A stretch of DNA of 64,000 bases from the NCBI RefSeq assembly GCF_000315915.1, contig NC_020189.1:1116001-1180000 (forward strand), given 5' to 3'. A program made the translations under genes and the position numbers. Each line of letters opens with the position of its first letter. The stretch's first letter is position 1. This stretch comes from Henningerozyma blattae CBS 6284 (Eukaryota; Ascomycota; Saccharomycetes; Saccharomycetales; Saccharomycetaceae). Below the pieces are notes generated by a model that saw nothing but the letters and a program-made list of their open reading frames with translations, was not told where the DNA came from and searched no databases. This document shows positions 10,342 to 22,182 of the stretch, piece by piece.

Positions 10342-13300
10342 TTACTGTTCTGAATGTCCTATAATCTTCGCATATTCTTTCTCAACAGCGTGAACTAATT
10401 TTTGTACGACAATAACAGCAGTTTGATGAGTAAAGCTAGGAAACTTTTTCCTATTTAACCCGAACCACTCCATAGGAGGAGTAGCATCTTCTAAATCCTT
10501 AATCTGTGGCATTTCTATAGAAGGTTCCACCAAAGCCACATATGTGAATTTGGGTTGAGCTGGTTCCAAATATATGCTTTCTGGACTCGATTCCAATTCT
10601 TCACTAGAGTATTCAACTGGTTCTTCAATCCTTGCTTGACGCACCGCTAAAGATTTAACATGAGTTGCCCACATTTCCTTAATGAAATTAACTGGCCCTA
10701 GATTCCATCTCACAGACACTTTACCATCAAATTTACAGGTAAATGTATATTCAATTGTATTAGAGGTAACTTTTTGCCAAGTAGTCATCCCAACCAATAG
10801 TTTCGGTATAATTAGAATCGTACCACCCTTGATTTTAGAAGCATAGGTCATATAATCTGCAACCGATATCTTATTAACACTTTCTTCATCTAATTCTTCT
10901 TTAGCAGTCGATAATGCAACAGAGGCATTACAAACTTGTAATTCTAAACGAGTTTTGAGCTTATCTGTCGACGTGGTTTCAGATCTGGCCGACATATTAT
11001 CAATATTTATCACTAGAACTTCAAAGTCAAACAAAGAGATTGGCGAAATTTGTAATTGAAGCTTTGAAACGTCAATTTGAACATCAGTACGTAATAAGTT
11101 CAACGATTTCAAAATATCACTGTACGGTATATTAGTTCTTGTGTCTTGATTATTAGATTCCATTAAGGTTTCAAAATATGAATTTTTTGTATCTTGTCTA
11201 GTTCGTATAATGGTATTATAAATATCTAGAATATTAGATGCTACCAATGTAGTAGAGCATATACTGATCTCTTCGCACAAGAGAGTTGTTAGCAAAAGAT
11301 CAGGTAACTTGCCTTCTGGATCTCGTTCACTATGTAAACGGAAATGAATATTGTTAACTTTACTTATCATAAACATATGATAATCAAATGCAGTTTTTAA
11401 TGCAACGCATCCAATATCAATACCAATTGCTACTATAGGTGAATTATAATTTAATTCATTATCTGCATAATTTACCTCTAAACGCCATCCTGCATTAGAG
11501 ATATCTAACATACCACTTAACCTGCCTCTTGATTTTAATACCATACCATCTGTAAATAATTGTAATATTTGGCGTTTGTCTAAGTAACGATCACTTATAA
11601 ACCATGTTTTTTCCAGCTTCGCAGATACAATACCTAGAGCAGGTCCTAAATGGATATCAGCATTAACGTTAGTAAATATAATATTAAAATTCCAAGGTAT
11701 TATTTTACCTGGCTGAGGAGTTTCTGGGATTTGTGTATGACCTTTATGCTTTTTATGTTTTCTTTTCTTTCTATTAGGTCTGATACCAATTGATTCACTT
11801 AGATGCCAAATATCTAAGAATAGTAAAAGGTTTTGTTGTTGCTTCATATTAAAAAAAATATCAATATCAGAAATAAGTCCAACACAATACAAGGTAGGTT
11901 GTGTAAAAATGAATGTAAGATCAATAAAATTTAGAGAAAAAGATGCGCTAGCTTCTTTGGAAAAAATGTGTTGAACTGAGGTGCTAATCTTATTAATACA
12001 AAGTGTAAGACTAAGGGGATCTTCAACGCTAGAACCTCCTGTTGAAATTCCAAAAAGAAATGAATCTAAACCAACATTTGCTTGAACTTTAGCACTAGGC
12101 TCACAACTAAAACTTAGCATTTGCTTTGCTGCTTTAATTCTGAAGGCAATATCGAACGGAGCCAAAATTCTCTTATAGGTTCTATTAGGTGTTGCAATCT
12201 TTGATACGCTTTGTTTTGGTTCAACAGGTCTGTTTTCCAAGATCTCTTGGATACTTTCAACAAATTCTATTACAAACGGCGCACACTTTGAATATAGAAT
12301 ATTATGACTAGAATGAATATCAATTACACAACGTAACCAATGAGGTTTTGGACTGTCATCAAAATGTTTATAGTTAAGATATATTGAAACTTTTGGAGCA
12401 TTTAATTCTAATGATGGTGTAGAATCAATCTCAACATCATCCACAGAAAATACTCGCAGTGTACCACCCTCATACTTAAATTCACAATTAATAGAATTTA
12501 TATCAGAGAGGAACGTTGGAACAAATTCTGTTGCATTTTCAGATTTTATATGCTCATGATGTTTCTGTTTTTCAATATTTTGAACTATTTTTGATTTTCT
12601 AAAATCTTCAAATATCTGGTAAGATTTAAATATTAATTCAATAATGTTAACAAAATTTGATAAGATGTCAACGTCAAGTGCATCACCATGGAGTCGAATA
12701 AATAAATCCTTTTTTGAATTGAATTCTTTGAGCCAATATAATATTTGCATACTAGGAAGAAAACTTCTATTATGTCTATTTTTTTCTTCACCTTGTGAGA
12801 AAAAATCATTGGAAGAATTACTATTTGTAACAGACATATAACCTTCTATTAAAGTTAATTTACCATAATTTTTTTCATAAGCTGAGAACAGCCTGTCGTA
12901 GCCAAACATCCATCCCGGAATATCTTTTTGATTTTCTGGTAACATCCACCCAATACAAAAGTTATAAGATAAAATATGAATAGATCGGAAGTAGTTAAGT
13001 GGTGACTCAGACGTTGAGGATTTGGTTCCAGTCTTGTGAGAGCTAAGATTCCATTGTCGTTTAGTTTTGTGATCTTTGTAATATTCCAATTCATTTTGTA
13101 GTTGTTTGACACCCCATAATACAAACACAAGTGATTCTGGTGAAAAGCACATTCTAAAATGTGAGCTTTCAATTTGAAGAGACTCATAAGAACTAGTAGT
13201 TTTCTGTAGAGTCGATATACGGATAGAAAAGTCAACTAATTTAGAAAGACGAAGTGGTAAAGAACGATCATTAATTAGGAATAATATATTTTCTAGAGAA

Positions 13301-16300
13301 ATTTGACCTGATATTTGATTATTTACTTCTTGGATTTCTTCTGTAGTATTTGTTAAGGATCCCAAGAGCATATGAAGTTCTAATACAAAAAATGTTGAAG
13401 CAATAGGCAGCAATATACCAAAATAATTAATATTGAGCTCTAATGCCCATTTTGTTGGGGTATCTTCTTTTGGAACATCATTATTTAATTTTTTAACGTT
13501 TTTAGCATTCGAGAAAAATATTTTTTTCAACTTTTTCAATTCTTGAAAACTTTCAATCGTAATTCTTTCATCTTGCAAAAAGCTTGCAAATATTCTTCTT
13601 GGTTCTGAAAACGTGAGTTTCACTAATGATGCAGATAAAGAAACTACTAAAACCTTATTTTTTTCAGACATTGGATTACAATTTATTTGAATGTCGTCAT
13701 AAGAAAATCTAAAATATTGCTCTTTAGTATGATGTGACGTTACAAATATATCAGTATCCCAAAGGCTTAGCAAAATTTCACCATCCCCGTTCTGATTAAA
13801 GTATAGATCAAGCTGCTTCGTTTCATATCTTAAATAAAAAGGTGATATTAATGTAAGTTCTGCGCTAACCTTTGATAAATTACATGCTACTCTAACATCA
13901 AAGTTAATTTTCTCTGGCTTTTGATCAACTTTAGTTGGCTTTGTAGTATATTTTCTCAAATCATAATGTTTATAAAGATGAACTGAATATTCAGTTATAT
14001 CTTCAATTGTTTTCACAATTTTTTCCGTACTTGCTAAGGACTTAAAATGTAAGTCAGCAGAACGAAGATTAATTAAAATTACTGGGCAAATAGGTGTATA
14101 AATGCCTGTTGATATTAAACCTAAATGGTGTAGCTGGAATTCAGCAATAATATCTTTATTATGTTTTAAGCACATCTCTGATTTCTTCATATAATATGCC
14201 CCTGAATATGAAAATTCTTTGGAATAAGAAGATTTCTCGAGTAGTGCACTAATTTTACCATCGGTGACATTGTTTGACAGAGTTGTGTCACCCATAGTCA
14301 ATTGAAGCCCACCATTTTCAAATAATAAAAATAGATGAATTGTAAAATAAGGTGATTTCTCCGAAACTATAGATGAATTTTCTGTCAAGGATTTGATGTC
14401 TTCTTCTTTTGAAAAATCTGGGATAAGCTCTAATAATCTTAAAAACTTGTCACTAAATTCACCTTTAATAGAGCCAAGGCTCCCAGTCATATTTAAAATA
14501 CTTTTTTCAATAGGTGGTGAAACAGCAGTCTCTGTAGTTAACTCAAGAAGAATAACAGCCTTAGTTAAAATAATATTATGATCTATGGCATAGCCTGTAC
14601 TGTATATGGTAAAAAAAATAGAATTTAAATTTAATTTCACTGTTGTTTGAAGTTTCTTTTCAGATGTTGTTTCGTCATTAGAAAGGAAAATTTTCTTATA
14701 AATATATGAACGTGCGACATCTGATACTTCCCAATTTCTCCAATTAGAAAAGACGGTAAGAAAGATATCACTCGAATCACTTACATCATTCATGTCTTTG
14801 CCACGCATTTCCTCTTGAACATGAATTTCCCAATCATCTGGAAGATATGTATATATATGACGCAGTCTGGTCACAATTCTCCAGCTTCGGTTCTGTCTAA
14901 CATGCCCCTTTGATACTCTCATCACATAAGCAGGTTTTGTGATGACATATGGATCATGACTAATCTGATAATATTCACTAGCTAATGTTAAATCTGATAC
15001 TAATTTCTTTTGGATTCCATTACTCTTTTTCTGAATGGAATCCAACGAATTAACAAGTTCGTGCACAAAAACTACCAGTCTATTCAAATAATCAATAAGC
15101 CATTCAATTTGTGATTCATCTACAGTGATATCAGTAGATGATATGTTCAAGGAATTTACCTGACTAGATGCAGTAGAAGACCAACCTTCCCAACCTTCTA
15201 GTGCAAGTGACAATGCCGGTGGTCTTTCATCAAAGTCTTCTAAAACTTTCTTTTCATTAATACTAGCTCGCAGCGATAAAAATCTAGAGAGAATAGCAAT
15301 TTCATCCAGAACCACTGTACTCTTTTTTTGGAAAGTTTTCTGAGATACTTCTAAGTCAATTTGGTCTACATATAATTCCAGTCCCTCTGTGTTTCTTTGA
15401 CCAAAGAAAAAATCTAAATATTTAATTTGAAGTTTTATATTTGTCACACTATCCAATTCTTCTGATTTTGTACCTAACCTGTTTACTATAGCCATTTCAA
15501 TTCCATCTATGGTTTCTATAATATTCTCAGAATAGAATTCATCTAAAAAGTTAGATGCGTAGGTAAAAAATAAAGGATTTATGTCCAAAGTAATATAACT
15601 GATGTCAATGATATAATTACCATGGGTAACAGATTGAGATGGTACAAGATGTGATTGCATTGACTCAATAGGATGTATCACCGAGGAACTGGGTGGCTTT
15701 AGAGGTTTGTTACTAGAATGTATCGGCGTTGAGGTGGAAATGCTTCCAAGGAGTTCAGTAGAATTGATACCGAATGGACCAAGAAAATCATCAATAATAA
15801 AAGCAATTGTTTCAGCTTGTACGGGTATTGGAAGTGGTGGTACAGAAGATGAAGGAGTAATGCCACCATATAACTCATGATACAATAACGATTCTTGAAT
15901 GTGTGGTAATAGTAAAAAAGAACATCTATGAAATGCAGAATCATTCAATGCAATAAATTCTTGCTGTTTTTTACTGTGAAGCTCTCCATCTTTCATTTGA
16001 GTGAAATTTGTGAAATTTATTTTTGTTTTAAACTCGAATAAACATGTTTTATCCATTGATGACCCATTATCAAAAAATGCAAAATGAAGTCCAGGTACTT
16101 GGAGATCTATTCTGCTGGAATATCTATCATTCGCGAAATTGATTCTATTGAAAGTTATTCCATCCATATTTAACAAAACTTGAGCTGATGTCGATTTATC
16201 TGCAACCAAAATATCAATACCAGTACCATGAACTGTAACAGAAGTCATATTATCAAGCACGGACTCATCATAAAGTAAAATATTTTGTAAATTACTAAAT

Positions 16301-19300
16301 TCAAAACCAACCTTGGTAATATAAGAAATGAATCCTCTAATAAAATATATATCAGAATTAATACTCAAATTGTTAACGTCTACAGCCCAATCTGAAAAAT
16401 ATGATGGTGAAGTAGGTGGAGCACCATACATTCTATGCCCGTGGATGCTGATATTAGATACTGATCCATGTTCCTCAAGATTTTTAATCGCATTATTATG
16501 AACCAGTTCAAATATATCGTTTTGATTCTTTCGAATACATCTTTTAAAAGAAGTGCCATTTAAAGTCGCTAATAAATCTAGATAATAGTCACAATTTCGA
16601 AAATCAATAATTAACTCTTTGAATGATAATGCGATACATGGGTCACTGTTATATAATACCTCTGGTAATAATAAGGCACCCTCCCATACAGAAAACGTAA
16701 ACCAAATATCTGTTTCATTAACTTTTCTTTTAATGTCGTCTTTTCTTAGTGGAGGATTATACAGTGGATCAATTATGTTAGATTTAGAAGAATTATCTGG
16801 ATTATGTTGAGAATTTGATACGTTTGATACGCTATTAGTCTCTGACATCACAGAAAAATCTGCTAGCGTGCTTACAATATCATTATCATTACCTCTAACT
16901 ATATCAGTATATTCTTCTGCAGTAATAAAATGACTAAATTCCCCGAAATAATTCATCTGGACGTTTAATAAATATCCAATCACAAAACCATATGTCAGTA
17001 ATGTCATTCTTCTTGTGCTACATTCGATAGTTAGAGAATCAACATTATCAATATCTAAATCAGAATAAATGATGTAAGAACCTTCGGCAGTGAAGTCGTA
17101 TCCTCTACCAATTTCTTTATTACGCATAAATTCATTTAACGTGTTCCAAGGTGGAGTATTCAACAGTAATCTGAACATAGGTGTACTTATTTGGAAGATA
17201 ATATCAGTATAGGTTGCAGTAATACCTAAGCGTGGAATCTCTACACCGATGTGAGCATCATCGCCATGGACAGATATATAACAGTTTTCATTAAAGTCTA
17301 GAGGATTGTTGATAATATTGTGGTCATTCACATTTAAATAGGCGGAATAGCCATGAAAATTCCAATCTACCTTATAAATAGATGGTCTAAAAAACTCGTA
17401 AGGAGTTGGTTCACCTGAAGAAAAATCTGAGAAGGTATCCGCAATTAATACTAAATGTTCTCGTAAAAAAAATGTTTCTAGTTGATATGAATCAAAAACA
17501 AATGACCAGGTTACTTCATCATTCCAGCCCAAAGGATATCCAATATCTGAATCGACTCTGTAGGATTTACTTCTGAAAAATATATCATGATTGACACTTG
17601 ATCTAACTTCTAAATCTTTAAAATCCAGATTTAATTTATTAGCGTAACCATTAACATCTGGAATGGAGGAAATACAGAAAGTTGCTTCCGAATTTCTTGA
17701 AAAATTTAGGTCAAACCAACCGAACGATCTTGAACTATCATTTGTTTTCATATAGCGCTTTAAAAAATCTTGATCCTTGCTTGGTTCTCTGGTAGGGACA
17801 CGCCACGAAGAATCCTCCATGATCGACACAGAAATTTTAGTCATAGTATACCGACGTAAAAATCCAGGTTCTGGGTCTGGTTGTAGCTCAGGAGTTCTAG
17901 AAACAATGGGGGAAAATATACGTTGAATGTTCATTATATTTCTGTGAGCCCAGGGACCATAATTGATAGATGCATCAAATAATTGAAATTCCATATTTGA
18001 TTCAGGAGGGGCTGATATATTATCAGTCGTGGATCTACTATAAGTATTTCTTTGCTGGTTATTAGACGCATCAGATTCATTATTTCGGTCAGTATCTGGT
18101 GAAGCACCAGCTTCTGCAATATTATTATTATTGGTATTATCACTTTTAATACCGGAATTATTGTTATTGTTATTGTTATTGTTGTCATTATTTTTGGAAT
18201 TATCATAATTGTCATTGTTATTGTCGTTATTATTGTCATTGTCATTGTTATCATTTGTAGAAGAATCGGATGAAATAGAAGAAGATATGTCTTGGGATGT
18301 AGAATCGGAATGTGTTTCATAATCTTCAGGATACGGAACAATGCCAGGGATATCATATTCATTTGTAAATATTAATCTTGGAGCTTTAACAATTGAACAA
18401 TATCTTGCATATTCATGGTTTAAAAAATCAAATTCGATGTGTTCTTCTGGATTGCCTCTATTTAATGCGGCATCTTTATATAAGGATAATCCTTTCCATT
18501 TTTTTTCAAAATCTTCATCTTCGAATATATTATCTTCGAGAAATAAGCTATTCTTGTGTAATCTACTAAAATGAATATATCTAGATAAGGGATTTGGCAT
18601 AATATCAAACAATGTTGAAAATTTTGTCCAAAGTCTTGATAACATACTGTCACAGTAAAATGCTTTGGGTTTTGAATCATCTTCATAAGATATATTTGGT
18701 TTAACTTCAATTTCAAAGTTTTGGAAATCCAATTTCATCTTCATCTTGTATAAGTCGACTCTTGGGTTTGTAGCCGGAAGTACGTCAACAATACCTTCTG
18801 CTGATTTATAACTAATGATTAAAAGAGAGGGTGTGAATTTATTACCAAAGATAATAGAGCCTTTTGTTAATTTTAAACCAAATGGATAGAAATTTAATTG
18901 AAATTCTTCGTACATAACTTGCAATCTTTGAATTATTGAAAGTTTCTGTGGTCTTTTGACTTCTTTTTTCTTAATAATGGGTGGTTTATCTATCTTTGAA
19001 CTTAGTTCTTCATTTCTTAATTTATCAAAATTATTATCATTAATGGTAGAGGTAGCCATAGATGTGGATGCAGTAGTAGTTGAAGAACCTGTAGTATGAT
19101 GCTGATGGTTATGTTGTGAATGCATATGGGTATCATTATTATTTTTATCATTATTATTAGTAGTAGGATTAAAATCCGTATTCTTCATAGTTTTGGAATC
19201 GAAAATATCTGGTCGTTCAATGGGAGTATCGTCTTTTGAAAAGCGGAAGTGTTTATGTAAAAATTCTTTGTATTTTATCTTTTCATCTGGTGAGAATGAG

Positions 19301-19788
19301 TCTATAATATTTTCATAGGCAGATGTTTTATTATAAACAAAGATTTCTGCACCTTCACATTGAAATAAAAATTTGCAAGGTAATTGGATATTTTTAAATC
19401 CTGAACCTGGAGTTATATATCCGTGTTCCTTCTGTTGTTGGTGTAATTCATAGGCTGATACTCTTGTATTCAATAGCCAGTATTGCCATATTATTTTGCC
19501 TTCTAAAATCGAAATAGTTGAGTTTTCTGTAATTATACAGAGATTTTTGAAAGATATTCGAGCAGATAATAGTGATAGCCTTATTGATTCACAATGTATT
19601 TTGACTTTGTAAGGTCGCCATAGTAGCCAATCGAGTATAAATGTTAAGGAATATGCAAATACTCGATCTATGTAGAAAAACATAAGTAAGCAAAGGATAC
19701 ACGTTAGAATCCATGTAACCAAAAATACCCAACTAAAATATTTTTCTCTCGAAAGAGAGACACTTACAAATTTTGGTTCATCAACCAT
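10342..19788 (-). CDS. CSF1: Csf1, giant bridge-like lipid transfer protein (BLTP1/Tweek family)
   Basis: One uninterrupted frame of 3,148 residues from the ATG at 19788; S. cerevisiae Csf1 is about 2,958. Near the N-terminus a hydrophobic segment (about residues 18-57, SWVFLVTWILTCILCLLMFF and onward) should anchor it in the ER membrane. The rest is the repeating beta-rich groove typical of bridge-like lipid transfer proteins, which move phospholipids between membranes. In yeast Csf1 is linked to fermentation at low temperature, lipid homeostasis and GPI-anchor synthesis. Part of the extra length is low complexity: an Asn/Asp tract coded at about 18120-18280 and a His/Thr/Asn-rich stretch near 19040-19170. 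Position and orientation next to SMC4 match YLR087C. No frameshift is seen. Confidence 0.95.
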   Translation of the reverse strand: MVDEPKFVSVSLSREKYFSWVFLVTWILTCILCLLMFFYIDRVFAYSLTFILDWLLWRPYKVKIHCESIRLSLLSARISFKNLCIITENSTISILEGKIIWQYWLLNTRVSAYELHQQQKEHGYITPGSGFKNIQLPCKFLFQCEGAEIFVYNKTSAYENIIDSFSPDEKIKYKEFLHKHFRFSKDDTPIERPDIFDSKTMKNTDFNPTTNNNDKNNNDTHMHSQHNHQHHTTGSSTTTASTSMATSTINDNNFDKLRNEELSSKIDKPPIIKKKEVKRPQKLSIIQRLQVMYEEFQLNFYPFGLKLTKGSIIFGNKFTPSLLIISYKSAEGIVDVLPATNPRVDLYKMKMKLDFQNFEIEVKPNISYEDDSKPKAFYCDSMLSRLWTKFSTLFDIMPNPLSRYIHFSRLHKNSLFLEDNIFEDEDFEKKWKGLSLYKDAALNRGNPEEHIEFDFLNHEYARYCSIVKAPRLIFTNEYDIPGIVPYPEDYETHSDSTSQDISSSISSDSSTNDNNDNDNNNDNNNDNYDNSKNNDNNNNNNNNNSGIKSDNTNNNNIAEAGASPDTDRNNESDASNNQQRNTYSRSTTDNISAPPESNMEFQLFDASINYGPWAHRNIMNIQRIFSPIVSRTPELQPDPEPGFLRRYTMTKISVSIMEDSSWRVPTREPSKDQDFLKRYMKTNDSSRSFGWFDLNFSRNSEATFCISSIPDVNGYANKLNLDFKDLEVRSSVNHDIFFRSKSYRVDSDIGYPLGWNDEVTWSFVFDSYQLETFFLREHLVLIADTFSDFSSGEPTPYEFFRPSIYKVDWNFHGYSAYLNVNDHNIINNPLDFNENCYISVHGDDAHIGVEIPRLGITATYTDIIFQISTPMFRLLLNTPPWNTLNEFMRNKEIGRGYDFTAEGSYIIYSDLDIDNVDSLTIECSTRRMTLLTYGFVIGYLLNVQMNYFGEFSHFITAEEYTDIVRGNDNDIVSTLADFSVMSETNSVSNVSNSQHNPDNSSKSNIIDPLYNPPLRKDDIKRKVNETDIWFTFSVWEGALLLPEVLYNSDPCIALSFKELIIDFRNCDYYLDLLATLNGTSFKRCIRKNQNDIFELVHNNAIKNLEEHGSVSNISIHGHRMYGAPPTSPSYFSDWAVDVNNLSINSDIYFIRGFISYITKVGFEFSNLQNILLYDESVLDNMTSVTVHGTGIDILVADKSTSAQVLLNMDGITFNRINFANDRYSSRIDLQVPGLHFAFFDNGSSMDKTCLFEFKTKINFTNFTQMKDGELHSKKQQEFIALNDSAFHRCSFLLLPHIQESLLYHELYGGITPSSSVPPLPIPVQAETIAFIIDDFLGPFGINSTELLGSISTSTPIHSSNKPLKPPSSSVIHPIESMQSHLVPSQSVTHGNYIIDISYITLDINPLFFTYASNFLDEFYSENIIETIDGIEMAIVNRLGTKSEELDSVTNIKLQIKYLDFFFGQRNTEGLELYVDQIDLEVSQKTFQKKSTVVLDEIAILSRFLSLRASINEKKVLEDFDERPPALSLALEGWEGWSSTASSQVNSLNISSTDITVDESQIEWLIDYLNRLVVFVHELVNSLDSIQKKSNGIQKKLVSDLTLASEYYQISHDPYVITKPAYVMRVSKGHVRQNRSWRIVTRLRHIYTYLPDDWEIHVQEEMRGKDMNDVSDSSDIFLTVFSNWRNWEVSDVARSYIYKKIFLSNDETTSEKKLQTTVKLNLNSIFFTIYSTGYAIDHNIILTKAVILLELTTETAVSPPIEKSILNMTGSLGSIKGEFSDKFLRLLELIPDFSKEEDIKSLTENSSIVSEKSPYFTIHLFLLFENGGLQLTMGDTTLSNNVTDGKISALLEKSSYSKEFSYSGAYYMKKSEMCLKHNKDIIAEFQLHHLGLISTGIYTPICPVILINLRSADLHFKSLASTEKIVKTIEDITEYSVHLYKHYDLRKYTTKPTKVDQKPEKINFDVRVACNLSKVSAELTLISPFYLRYETKQLDLYFNQNGDGEILLSLWDTDIFVTSHHTKEQYFRFSYDDIQINCNPMSEKNKVLVVSLSASLVKLTFSEPRRIFASFLQDERITIESFQELKKLKKIFFSNAKNVKKLNNDVPKEDTPTKWALELNINYFGILLPIASTFFVLELHMLLGSLTNTTEEIQEVNNQISGQISLENILFLINDRSLPLRLSKLVDFSIRISTLQKTTSSYESLQIESSHFRMCFSPESLVFVLWGVKQLQNELEYYKDHKTKRQWNLSSHKTGTKSSTSESPLNYFRSIHILSYNFCIGWMLPENQKDIPGWMFGYDRLFSAYEKNYGKLTLIEGYMSVTNSNSSNDFFSQGEEKNRHNRSFLPSMQILYWLKEFNSKKDLFIRLHGDALDVDILSNFVNIIELIFKSYQIFEDFRKSKIVQNIEKQKHHEHIKSENATEFVPTFLSDINSINCEFKYEGGTLRVFSVDDVEIDSTPSLELNAPKVSIYLNYKHFDDSPKPHWLRCVIDIHSSHNILYSKCAPFVIEFVESIQEILENRPVEPKQSVSKIATPNRTYKRILAPFDIAFRIKAAKQMLSFSCEPSAKVQANVGLDSFLFGISTGGSSVEDPLSLTLCINKISTSVQHIFSKEASASFSLNFIDLTFIFTQPTLYCVGLISDIDIFFNMKQQQNLLLFLDIWHLSESIGIRPNRKKRKHKKHKGHTQIPETPQPGKIIPWNFNIIFTNVNADIHLGPALGIVSAKLEKTWFISDRYLDKRQILQLFTDGMVLKSRGRLSGMLDISNAGWRLEVNYADNELNYNSPIVAIGIDIGCVALKTAFDYHMFMISKVNNIHFRLHSERDPEGKLPDLLLTTLLCEEISICSTTLVASNILDIYNTIIRTRQDTKNSYFETLMESNNQDTRTNIPYSDILKSLNLLRTDVQIDVSKLQLQISPISLFDFEVLVINIDNMSARSETTSTDKLKTRLELQVCNASVALSTAKEELDEESVNKISVADYMTYASKIKGGTILIIPKLLVGMTTWQKVTSNTIEYTFTCKFDGKVSVRWNLGPVNFIKEMWATHVKSLAVRQARIEEPVEYSSEELESSPESIYLEPAQPKFTYVALVEPSIEMPQIKDLEDATPPMEWFGLNRKKFPSFTHQTAVIVVQKLVHAVEKEYAKIIGHSEQ

Positions 19789-20736
19789 TTGTGATTGTAT
19801 GATCTATAGAATAGGCGCTAAGGTGATTAACTCAGTTTTGATGAATTTATTGAATAACTCTTTAGAGATGATTATAATGTATTAAAGAATATGTTTGGAA
19901 GGAAAAAAAGTACAATTATGTCTATAATGCAATGAATAATAAAAGGGTATGTAAGATTTTTTTTCTATAATGTCTCTTAGGTATATCGTACTCTTTGGAG
20001 ATCCTTTGATTACTCTTAATGAATGATTTTTACAGGAAACCTTATATTTCAATATTCTCTGTTTTCTACTCTTTTGGTGATAATGCTTAATTAAGATTTT
20101 AATTATTCGGGTTCGGGGAATTCTAGGGGCGCTATCATATATATATTATATAAAACATACAGGAATGTTTAAAAGTATGATATTGAAAAGAGACATTAAT
20201 AGCTATTTCTTGAGAATATTAATTTATTTTATTCAATAAATGTCTATAACTTGTATTTTTTTGCCAATTATCAGATAAGAGATTAGGATCAATAGTATTT
20301 GCCCTATATAAAATGAAATTCTCTATAGTCGGAGCGAATATCAATAAAGGAAAGCTACAAAAATAATGGCAAATATATTGATTTTTATTATCAATATCTG
20401 ATATATACTCTGAACTCTAATAACCATGTATTCTTCATTATCTTATAAATGGATACAAATGAGAATACTAATATCTTTCAATATTTTTGTGATGCTAAGA
20501 CAAACTGTCAGTCACGTGCTTTTTTGTTGTTTTTTTCATTGTTATTATTATGCCAATAAAAAGTAGTAATGAAAAAAAAAATTTCTAGCAAAAATGAATC
20601 AATAGAGAAAAAGAATTTACTATTTGTAGAGATACTCAGCAAAATTGGTTGCATGCTTAAGCTTGTTAGTATTGATATGATCTATGTTTTAGTAGGTAAT
20701 TGTTAAAAAGAGTTCAAGAAAAAAATACAGCACGAA
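19789..20736. other. Divergent intergenic region, CSF1 to FOB1
   Basis: This 948-base stretch lies between divergent starts. It holds an E-box CACGTG at about 20515 (in AGTCACGTGCTT), a short GC-rich patch near 20110-20135, and otherwise AT-rich DNA. In S. cerevisiae GAA1 follows CSF1; I see no trace of a GAA1 frame here. It should contain both promoters. Confidence 0.55.
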
Positions 20737-22182
20737 ATGACGAATGATTCACACCAACAAAACAGTAATATTCAAGACCTTAAAAGCTTGACCCCTGATG
20801 AAAAGCTTGAAATGTTAAAAATCTATAACCCTAAAGATTTGGGAATATCGTATACTGATTATCTTGATGAAAAAAATTCAAATGTGAATATCGAGTTATT
20901 GGAAAAAGGGTACAAAGATATGCAAAGGTATCATTCAATTAAAGCCGCTGTACTAACACAAGAATATTGTGATATGCTGAATACTGGTACGCTGTCCCCT
21001 GAAAATATTATAAAGTATGATACAAAGCTTACTAACCACTCTAAAGCTTTGGAAAAATATAATTTTACTTCCAGGCGGTATTATTTAAATGAAGACAATA
21101 ACATTATTGATAAACGTAAACCTGGTAGGATAATATGTGAGCCAAAATACATGTACGATATTGTCATAGCATACCATTTAAAGTTGCACTCTTCATATGC
21201 TGTGTCCGAAAGACTTAAAAAATTTTTTAGTAATGTTGGTAGACAATATATTGACTACTGCGCAAAATATTGTTCAAAATGTTTTCCAGATGAAACTGAG
21301 CATATGAAACTTTTTACAGATGATATTACATTTAAAAACATAAGAAACAACATAATTGATAGACCCTTGTTTCCCATGGAAAGAATTCATATAGAAATCT
21401 TTAATCCATTCGATGATTTAAAAATAGAAAACAAATATCAAAGAATTCTATATATTAGAGATTATAGTACACGATATATTTGGACGTTTACATTAAAAAA
21501 ACTTAAATTGAAACATATCACAAATATTTTAACTGAATTTTTTCTAAGTATTGCAACAAATGTACCGATCTTCCTTCAATCTTCAACTATTGATAATACA
21601 GATCTTTTTGATATTTGTGAAAAGATTTCACGAGAGTATCATATTTCTCTTGGATTAGGGACTAATAATAAGCATGATCATTTCCATTTATCAGGCATTG
21701 AAATGTTTAAACAATTAGTTAATTTAAATAAATCGAAATGCTTAAAGAGTTGGTCAAATTTTTTGGTATTTGGTTCAGTGTTACATAATAATAAATTTAA
21801 CAGTAGGATATTGAGTAAGCCTATAGATATTATAAATTGTAACAATTTAGCCCAAGGGAAAAAGAAATTTAGAGATAGGAGATTAAGAATTATTAAGCAA
21901 ACAATTACAGATAATTATGTGAAATTAGGTAATGTAGCATCAATAATTTTTATTGAAGATGAAGCTACATCTATTGCTGAAGGATTAACACTGGAAGGTA
22001 ACGATAAATATGAACAGTTTAGTGATGAATATCGTTCAGATATTGATGTTATTGAAGATGATTCATATGATATTCCTCTAAGTGATACTGAGAAGAAATT
22101 TTCATCACGTAAAAGAAAATCTCGTTCCAATGATTCAGATACTTCGAATTCAAAGACAAAACTCAAGAAAAAAAGAAAATGA
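20737..22182 (+). CDS. FOB1: Fob1, rDNA replication fork barrier protein
   Basis: A 481-residue protein (S. cerevisiae Fob1 566). It has an integrase-like zinc-binding motif H147-x3-H151-x27-C179-x2-C182 followed by an integrase-core-like fold with conserved runs such as RPLFPMERIHIEIFNPF and ILYIRDYSTRYIWTF. The C-terminal tail is acidic and then strongly basic (ending KTKLKKKRK), likely for nuclear localisation and DNA binding. Fob1 binds the replication fork barrier in the rDNA spacer, blocks forks and drives rDNA recombination and silencing. The family is thought to derive from a transposon integrase. The gene lies directly before the alanine transaminase, as YDR110W lies before ALT2 (YDR111C), which strengthens the call despite fast divergence. 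Confidence 0.9.
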   Translation: MTNDSHQQNSNIQDLKSLTPDEKLEMLKIYNPKDLGISYTDYLDEKNSNVNIELLEKGYKDMQRYHSIKAAVLTQEYCDMLNTGTLSPENIIKYDTKLTNHSKALEKYNFTSRRYYLNEDNNIIDKRKPGRIICEPKYMYDIVIAYHLKLHSSYAVSERLKKFFSNVGRQYIDYCAKYCSKCFPDETEHMKLFTDDITFKNIRNNIIDRPLFPMERIHIEIFNPFDDLKIENKYQRILYIRDYSTRYIWTFTLKKLKLKHITNILTEFFLSIATNVPIFLQSSTIDNTDLFDICEKISREYHISLGLGTNNKHDHFHLSGIEMFKQLVNLNKSKCLKSWSNFLVFGSVLHNNKFNSRILSKPIDIINCNNLAQGKKKFRDRRLRIIKQTITDNYVKLGNVASIIFIEDEATSIAEGLTLEGNDKYEQFSDEYRSDIDVIEDDSYDIPLSDTEKKFSSRKRKSRSNDSDTSNSKTKLKKKRK